Assembly (NCBI GenBank): GCA_903948045.1 | Contig: CAJAXU010000276.1 | Coordinates: 1 to 37,451, forward strand | Length of the DNA stretch: 37,451 nucleotides | Direction: 5' to 3' | DNA from: an uncultured beta proteobacterium | GTDB taxonomy: Bacteria; Pseudomonadota; Gammaproteobacteria; Burkholderiales; Burkholderiaceae_C | Part shown: positions 32,747 through 37,451 of the stretch, piece after piece | Layout: every line of letters begins with the position of its first letter | Position numbering within the stretch: position 1 is the stretch's first letter | Notes under the pieces: generated by a model | Database searches by the model: none | Told to the model about the DNA's origin: nothing | The model's input: only the letters and a program-made list of their open reading frames with translations | Program-made: the position numbers and the translations under genes

Positions 32747-33742
32747 CTACTCTGCCTTGATATTGCCTTTGCGGATCACTTCAGCCCATGTCGCGACATC
32801 GGTACGTATCGTCTCAGCAAATTGGTCCGCGGTACGCGGCTGCATGTTCGCCAAACCCAGCGACTCCCAGCGCTTGGCGTATTCGGGAGACTGCATGGCG
32901 CGGTTGACTGCGGCGTTAAGGCGCTCGACGATGGCGCGCGGTGTCCCGGCCGGAGCGACCAGGCAGTACCAGGTCGCGATCTGGAAATTAACGCCTTGCT
33001 CCGTTAAGGTTGGCACGTCCGGCAGCGAAGGCTCTCGATTCGGACCACTGACCGCCAGCGCCCGAAGCTTCCCGGCCTTGATAAGGGACAAGGCTGCGGC
33101 AGGAGCCGAAAAGCCAGCTTGCAAACGCCCGCCCATGATCTCGACATTGGACTCCGCAGCAGACTTATAAGGCACGTGCTGCATCTTTAGCCCCGTGCTC
33201 TGCAGAACGATTTCCATACTTAAATGGCCCGCAGAGCCGATGCCCCAGGAACCATAGGACCCCGACTCCGCGGGCCGCCTGCGCATCTCGGCAAGGAACT
33301 CCTGAACATTTTTCGCAGGGAAGTCGGCAGACACCACCAGGAAATTGCCACCCGAACCAATTTGGGCGACGGCGGCGAAATCCTTGGCGCCGTCGTAACC
33401 CGCATTGGGGTACAGACTTTGGTTGACCACCTGAGCCGCCGCATAGCTGAACAGCAACGTATAGCCGTCAGCCGGCGCCTTCGCGACCTCCCGGCTCCCA
33501 ATCATGCCATTGGCACCTGGCTTGGCTTCAACCACAAACGGTTGCTTGAAAAGGCTGGACAGCGACTCGGCAAAAACCCGAGCAACAAGATCGGTCCCAC
33601 TACCGATCCCGCTGGGAACGATCAGTTTGACCGGTTTGGTGGGCCAGCTGTCCTGGGCCATCGCTGGCAACTGCGAAGCCAGTGTGCAAATGACGGCCAA
33701 ACGAGCAAGAAAGGCGGTGGTGCGACGGCGACATAACATCAT
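32747..33742 (-). CDS. Bug/TctC-type solute-binding protein (module 2)
   Basis: A 331-residue periplasmic binding protein. The signal peptide (basic start, hydrophobic core, cleavage near A-M-A-Q at about 30) is followed by W-P-T-K-P-V-K-L-I-V-P, the family hallmark. It is the first gene of the second module. No tripartite-transporter membrane subunit is present. Pairing of a Bug protein with the ThDP/GMC genes in both modules suggests that they share a ligand type. Confidence 0.92.
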   Translation of the reverse strand: MMLCRRRTTAFLARLAVICTLASQLPAMAQDSWPTKPVKLIVPSGIGSGTDLVARVFAESLSSLFKQPFVVEAKPGANGMIGSREVAKAPADGYTLLFSYAAAQVVNQSLYPNAGYDGAKDFAAVAQIGSGGNFLVVSADFPAKNVQEFLAEMRRRPAESGSYGSWGIGSAGHLSMEIVLQSTGLKMQHVPYKSAAESNVEIMGGRLQAGFSAPAAALSLIKAGKLRALAVSGPNREPSLPDVPTLTEQGVNFQIATWYCLVAPAGTPRAIVERLNAAVNRAMQSPEYAKRWESLGLANMQPRTADQFAETIRTDVATWAEVIRKGNIKAE

Positions 33743-33957
33743 GTTTTCCCCTTAAAGACGATCGGATTACCCCAATTCAAGCAGACAAAGTGGAAAACAA
33801 CATCCAAGCGCCTGCCAGCGATGCCGCGGTCCCCACGCGGTGCATCATGGCACAGCATCCTGCTACCGTCAAATTATTGTTTGTATTGTCAAATATTCAG
33901 AACATACAGGCGATTTCTTTATACTGGTGCTCCCGCAGCAACTTAAGAAGCCTTGTC
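33743..33957. promoter_or_regulatory. Divergent intergenic region between the Bug and SDR genes
   Basis: It contains an imperfect hairpin (GATGC-CGCG ... CGCG-GT-GCATC, 33820-33846), an AT-rich part with two GTCAAAT direct repeats (33868 and 33889), and the 9-mer AATATTCAG (33892-33900), identical to the core half-site of the dyad at 26515-26557. TATACT at 33920-33925 is a possible -10 for the SDR gene, without a good -35. Confidence 0.4.
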
Positions 33958-34749
33958 ATGGCGCGCACGACGCAGAAATTGTTTGATATGCATGGCAAAA
34001 CCGCCCTCGTCACGGGCGGGTCGCGCGGCCTGGGTCTGCAAATGGCCGAGGCCCTCGCAGAGGCGGGCGCCCGCGTGGTGGTCACTTCCCGCCATGCGGC
34101 CGATCTCGAAACAGCGGCCGACCAATTGAATGAAAGGGGGCTGGACGTCAGTTGGATTGCGGCCGACTGCGCGCTGGAAGCCGACATCCGTCGTCTCGGC
34201 GCAGAAACGCTTGCACGCTTAGGCCATGTTGATACGTTGGTCAACAACGCCGGTGCCGCTTGGGAGGCGCCGGCGGAAGACCATCCGACCGAGGCCTGGG
34301 ACAAGGTCATGAACGTCAATGTGCGGGGTTATTTCCTGCTGAGTCAGTACCTCGGCAAACATTGCATGATCAATCGAGCCAGTGGCAGCATCATCAACAT
34401 GTCATCCAATGCAGGACTGGGTGGCAACCCCAAGGGCATGAATATGCTGGCCTACAACACGTCGAAGGGCGCAGTGATCAATTTCACCCGCGCCCTGGCT
34501 GTCGAATGGGGCCAGTACAACATCCGCGTCAACGCCATCTGCCCCGGTTTTTTCCCCAGCAAGCTGTCCGCCACCACCATCAAACGACGCGGCTACGACG
34601 AGATGGCTTCACACGCACCGCTCAACCGCCTGGGCGATGACGAAGACCTCAAGGGGCTTTGCCTGCTGTTGGCCGCTGATGCCGGCAAACACATCACGGG
34701 ACAATGGATCGCCGTCGATGGCGGCGTGAGCATCATCACCGGCGGTTGA
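33958..34749 (+). CDS. Short-chain dehydrogenase/reductase (SDR)
   Basis: A 263-residue classical SDR, close to the gluconate-5-dehydrogenase-like group. The cofactor motif T-G-G-S-R-G-L-G is at 19-26, N-N-A-G at 96-99, and the catalytic residues are Ser149/150, Tyr166 and Lys170. The start at 33958 fits the domain; a frame back to 33790 crosses the promoter region. Its TGA ends at 34749 and the stop codon of pcaF on the other strand begins at 34750, so the two genes touch without a spacer. That is the right-hand edge of the putative island. Confidence 0.9.
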   Translation: MARTTQKLFDMHGKTALVTGGSRGLGLQMAEALAEAGARVVVTSRHAADLETAADQLNERGLDVSWIAADCALEADIRRLGAETLARLGHVDTLVNNAGAAWEAPAEDHPTEAWDKVMNVNVRGYFLLSQYLGKHCMINRASGSIINMSSNAGLGGNPKGMNMLAYNTSKGAVINFTRALAVEWGQYNIRVNAICPGFFPSKLSATTIKRRGYDEMASHAPLNRLGDDEDLKGLCLLLAADAGKHITGQWIAVDGGVSIITGG

Positions 34750-34806
34750 TCACACCCGCTCAATGATCAGCGCAATGCCCTGGCCGACGCCGATGCACAT
34801 GGTGCA
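34750..34806 (-). repeat. 57-bp direct repeat within the 3' end of pcaF
   Basis: This is the intact-gene copy of the segment found alone at 24612-24668, same orientation, 56 of 57 bases identical. The two copies are 10,138 bp apart and enclose the second catabolic module. Confidence 0.85.
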
Positions 34807-35952
34807 CAGCGCGTAGCGGCCGGCGGTGCTGTGCAGCTGGTTTACCGCGGTGGTCACCAGGCGTGCGCCGCTGGCACCCAGCGGGTGACCCAGCGCGATG
34901 GCGCCGCCCCAGGGGTTGACGCGCGGGTCATCGTCCTGCAGCCCAAGCTGGCGCAGCACGGCCAGGCCCTGCGCGGCAAAGGCTTCATTAAGCTCGATCA
35001 CATCGAGCTGGGCCAGGCTCAGGCCGGTCAAGGCCAGCACCTTTTGCGTGGCTGGTGCCGGGCCGATGCCCATGATGCGCGGCGGCACACCGGCGGTGGC
35101 CATGCCAACCACGCGCGCCCGGGGGGTGAGGCCATGGCGGGCGGCGCTGGCCTCGTCGGCCAGCAGCAGGGCGCAGGCGCCGTCGTTCACGCCGCTGGCG
35201 TTGCCGGCCGTCACGGTGCCGTCGGGCCGCACAATGCCCTTGAGCCGGGCCAGCGCCTCCAGGCTGGTTTCACGCGGGTGTTCGTCCTGCTCCACCACCA
35301 GGGCGTCGCCCTTTTTCTGCGCGATGGTGACGGCACAAATTTCGCGGGCCAGGTGGCCGGCCTGCTGCGCGGCCACCGCCTTCGTCTGACTGGCCAGCGC
35401 CATGCGGTCCTGCGCCTCACGCCCGATCTTGAAGTCGGTGGCGACGTTCTCGGCGGTCTCGGGCATGGCGTCCACGCCGTACTGCTCTTTCATCAGTTTG
35501 TTGATGAAACGCCAGCCAATGGTGGTGTCGTAGACCGCGTTGCTGCGGCTGAAGGCGCTGTCCATCTTGGGCATGACAAACGGGGCGCGGCTCATGCTCT
35601 CCACGCCGCCGGCAATCATCAGGCCGGCCTCGCCCGAGCGGATAGCGCGGGCAGCGGTGCCCACCGCGTCCAGCCCCGAGCCGCACAGGCGGTTGATGGT
35701 GGCCCCCGGCACGTCAATCGGCAGGCCGGCCAGCAGGCTGCTCATATGCGCCACATTGCGGTTGTCTTCGCCGGCCTGGTTGGCACAGCCAAATAGCACA
35801 TCACTGACAGCCGCCCAGTCCACCTGCGGGTTGCGCGCCATCAAAGCCTTGATCGGGATGGCGCCCAGGTCGTCGGTGCGCACGCTGCTGAGGGCCCCAC
35901 CATAGCGGCCGAAGGGGGTGCGAATGGCGTCACAGATGTAGGCGTGGGTCAT
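34750..35952 (-). CDS. pcaF: 3-oxoadipyl-CoA/acetyl-CoA thiolase
   Basis: A 400-residue thiolase. The acyl-accepting cysteine is Cys90 (N-R-L-C-G-S-G), with His356 (G-H-P-L-G-A-S-G) and Cys386 (C-x-G-x-G) completing the site. The start at 35952 gives the standard length and family beginning (A-Y-I-C-D-A-I-R-T-P-F-G-R-Y-G). Thiolysis of 3-oxoadipyl-CoA to succinyl-CoA and acetyl-CoA is the last step shared by the box, paa and protocatechuate pathways. It lies 73 bases downstream of boxA on the same strand, which favours the box role. The frame extends further upstream into boxA, but that part is not coding for this protein. Confidence 0.9.
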   Translation of the reverse strand: MTHAYICDAIRTPFGRYGGALSSVRTDDLGAIPIKALMARNPQVDWAAVSDVLFGCANQAGEDNRNVAHMSSLLAGLPIDVPGATINRLCGSGLDAVGTAARAIRSGEAGLMIAGGVESMSRAPFVMPKMDSAFSRSNAVYDTTIGWRFINKLMKEQYGVDAMPETAENVATDFKIGREAQDRMALASQTKAVAAQQAGHLAREICAVTIAQKKGDALVVEQDEHPRETSLEALARLKGIVRPDGTVTAGNASGVNDGACALLLADEASAARHGLTPRARVVGMATAGVPPRIMGIGPAPATQKVLALTGLSLAQLDVIELNEAFAAQGLAVLRQLGLQDDDPRVNPWGGAIALGHPLGASGARLVTTAVNQLHSTAGRYALCTMCIGVGQGIALIIERV

Positions 35953-36025
35953 GTTGATGAGATCGATTGGGTGGGTGGCCGTGGATAGAGGTGGATTCTC
36001 GTTGACGCGGAGCGGCCAGACCGCC

Positions 36026-37297
36026 TCAATAGGTCTCCAGGTGCAGCCGCCCCTGGGCCTGCAGGGCCGCGCCCACGCTGTCCCAGTCCAGCCCGGCCTG
36101 CTGCGCCACATCGCGCAGCGCGAGCACCACGCCCTCTTCCATGCTTTTGAGGCCGCAGACATAGAAATAGCTGTTGTCGTCCGCCAACAGGGCGGCCAGA
36201 TCGGCCACGCGCTCACGCATCAGGTCCTGCACATAGCGTTTGGGCGCGCCCGGTGTGCGCGAGAACGCCAGGTTGATGTCGATGAAGTCTTTCGGCAGGT
36301 TCTGCAGGGGGCCAAAGTAGGGCAGCTCCTGCTGGGTGCGGGCGCCAAAAAACAGCATCAGTTTGCCGCTCTCGAACTTGCCCGAGGCGCGCAGGCGCCG
36401 CCGCCACTCGGTCATGGCACGCATCGGCGCGCTGCCGGTGCCGGTGCAGATCATCACGATGTGGCTACGCGGGTGGTTGGGCATCAGGAAACTGGCGCCA
36501 AACGGGCCGATCACCTGCACCGTGTCGCCCACCTTCAGGTCGCACATGTAGTTGGAGCCAACACCGCGTACCGGTTGTCCCTGGTGGTCTTCCAGCACGC
36601 GCTTGATGGTCAGCGACAGGTTGTTGTAACCGGGCCGCTCGCCGTTGCGCGGGCTGGCGATCGAGTACTGGCGCGCATGGTGGGTGCGCCCGCTGGCGTC
36701 GGTGCCGGGCGGGATGATGCCCACGGACTGCCCTTCCAGCACCGGAAACGGCAGGCTACCAAAGTCCAGCACGATGTGGTGGGTGTCGTAGTCGTGCCCG
36801 ACGTCGGTCACCCGCACATTGCCGGTGACGGTGGCGGTGACAAACTTGTCTGCGGCCTTGGGGCCGTAGAGGTTGGTGTAGGCATGGGCGGCCGACCAGG
36901 GCGGCCGGGTGGCGCCGTACTGTGCCGGGCCGAGCGCCGCTGCGGCGGCGCCGCTGGCGGCTGCCGGGCTGTCGGTGCCGGCCTCGGCCAGCGTGTCGGC
37001 CGTCACACCCGCCTCGGCCAACGCCTCGGCACTGAGCTCGGCCGGCAACTCATCCCAGGTCAGCTGCTCGGCCGGCGTGTAAGCCCTGACGCGCGGCATG
37101 GCCCGCCAGTTGTCGATCGAGCCGGTCGGGCAGGGCGAGATGCAGGCCATGCACAGATTGCACTTGTCGGCATCGACCACGTAGTTGCGATCGTCGTGCG
37201 TGATGGCAGCCACGGGGCAGATCGCCTCGCAGGTGTTGCAGCGGATGCAGATTTCGGGGTCGATCAGGTGCTGTCTGATCACGGCCACGGCGCTCAT
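36026..37297 (-). CDS. boxA: Benzoyl-CoA 2,3-epoxidase, reductase subunit BoxA
   Basis: A 423-residue NADPH-dependent reductase. Two 4Fe-4S ferredoxin motifs lie at Cys17, 20, 23, 27 and Cys46, 49, 52, 56. After a linker rich in Ala and Gly comes a ferredoxin-NADP reductase module with the FAD segment R-Q-Y-S-I-A-S-P and the NADP segment [10 protein letters not shown]. It passes electrons to the diiron epoxidase BoxB. The start at 37297 lies one base after the boxB stop, so the genes are coupled; a TTG at 37321 inside boxB is unlikely. Confidence 0.93.
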   Translation of the reverse strand: MSAVAVIRQHLIDPEICIRCNTCEAICPVAAITHDDRNYVVDADKCNLCMACISPCPTGSIDNWRAMPRVRAYTPAEQLTWDELPAELSAEALAEAGVTADTLAEAGTDSPAAASGAAAAALGPAQYGATRPPWSAAHAYTNLYGPKAADKFVTATVTGNVRVTDVGHDYDTHHIVLDFGSLPFPVLEGQSVGIIPPGTDASGRTHHARQYSIASPRNGERPGYNNLSLTIKRVLEDHQGQPVRGVGSNYMCDLKVGDTVQVIGPFGASFLMPNHPRSHIVMICTGTGSAPMRAMTEWRRRLRASGKFESGKLMLFFGARTQQELPYFGPLQNLPKDFIDINLAFSRTPGAPKRYVQDLMRERVADLAALLADDNSYFYVCGLKSMEEGVVLALRDVAQQAGLDWDSVGAALQAQGRLHLETY

Positions 37298-37298
37298 G

Positions 37299-37451
37299 TC
37301 AGTTGAAGCGGACGTAGTCAAAGTCCACCGGCTGGCGGTTGATGCCCATCACCGGTGGCGCGATCCAGTTGGCAAACTTGCCGGGCTCGACCACGCGGCC
37401 CATCAGGCTGGCCACATAGGCACGGTCGTCGCCGCTGGGCAGCCAATCGAG
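37299..37451 (-). CDS. boxB: Benzoyl-CoA 2,3-epoxidase, oxygenase subunit BoxB, C-terminal end
   Basis: Only the last 50 residues are in the window, ending F-D-Y-V-R-F-N. The text [13 protein letters not shown] fits the BoxB C-terminus, and the gene order boxB-boxA is the usual one. BoxB epoxidises the ring of benzoyl-CoA. Confidence 0.82.
   Translation of the reverse strand, partial: LDWLPSGDDRAYVASLMGRVVEPGKFANWIAPPVMGINRQPVDFDYVRFN

Noticed and set aside
33820-33846. GC-rich hairpin in the divergent region of module 2 as a terminator
   Set aside because: No T-run follows on either strand, and it lies between divergent genes where no terminator is needed.
34750-36216. A longer thiolase starting at 36216
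   Set aside because: The extra 88 residues overlap the end of boxA in another frame, are Trp/Arg-rich and do not fit thiolases; the start at 35952 gives the standard length.
35951-37306. A 451-codon plus-strand frame over boxA
   Set aside because: Shadow frame; boxA on the other strand has both iron-sulfur motifs and the reductase domain.

Overview
The window reads as chromosomal DNA of a Betaproteobacterium, probably family Comamonadaceae. The pointers are a box (aerobic benzoyl-CoA) cluster, many Bug/TctC-type binding proteins, GC-rich genes with long antisense shadow frames, and short dispersed repeats with a CTATTGA/TCAATAG core. This is inference; there is no rRNA or marker gene in the window. 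No tRNA, rRNA, CRISPR array, integrase or transposase gene was seen.

Region 1 (1-9177, all minus strand) is a tightly coupled catabolic operon. In transcription order it holds a two-subunit ThDP decarboxylase/lyase, a GMC flavin alcohol oxidase/dehydrogenase, a type I sulfatase, a Bug-type solute-binding protein, an AMP-forming acyl-CoA synthetase, an acyl-CoA dehydrogenase and the start of a zinc alcohol dehydrogenase. Several joints are ATGA or TTGA stop/start overlaps. A divergent pair (9339-11764) adds a second acyl-CoA synthetase and an enoyl-CoA hydratase.

Region 2 (11759-23535) is an envelope and phosphate-stress locus: a Tat-exported PvdN-like PLP enzyme, PhoD phosphatase, a Cys-cluster protein, LplT lysophospholipid flippase, a GT4 lipid-type glycosyltransferase, an Mpo1/DUF962-like membrane protein, a membrane-anchored class III aminotransferase, phosphatidylserine decarboxylase, UDP-glucose dehydrogenase, and a COG2908 metallophosphoesterase that looks like the phospholipase C PlcP. 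At least five of the promoter regions carry TCA(C/T)-type direct repeats at 11-bp period, in the right orientation, with a possible -10 hexamer ten bases further on. That is the layout of PhoB (Pho box) promoters. Together this suggests a phosphate-regulated system that replaces phospholipid by glucuronosyl glycolipid: PlcP makes diacylglycerol, Ugd supplies UDP-glucuronate and the GT4 enzyme joins them. It also contains components not usually listed for that pathway.

Region 3 (23660-24591) is a VapBC toxin-antitoxin pair enclosed by two nearly identical 61-bp direct repeats.

Region 4 (about 24669-34749) looks like a 10-kb catabolic island: SDR, IclR regulator, nitronate-monooxygenase-family flavoprotein, ADP-forming acyl-CoA synthetase, then a second copy of the GMC / ThDP beta / ThDP alpha / Bug module, and a second SDR. 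It is bounded on both sides by a 57-bp copy of the 3' end of the thiolase gene pcaF (one mismatch).

Region 5 (34750-37451) is the host pathway: pcaF (3-oxoadipyl-CoA thiolase), boxA and the end of boxB, the benzoyl-CoA epoxidase route. The two paralogous modules, their CoA ligases and the adjacent box genes suggest side-chain breakdown of aromatic or related compounds to CoA thioesters. The substrates cannot be read from the sequence.
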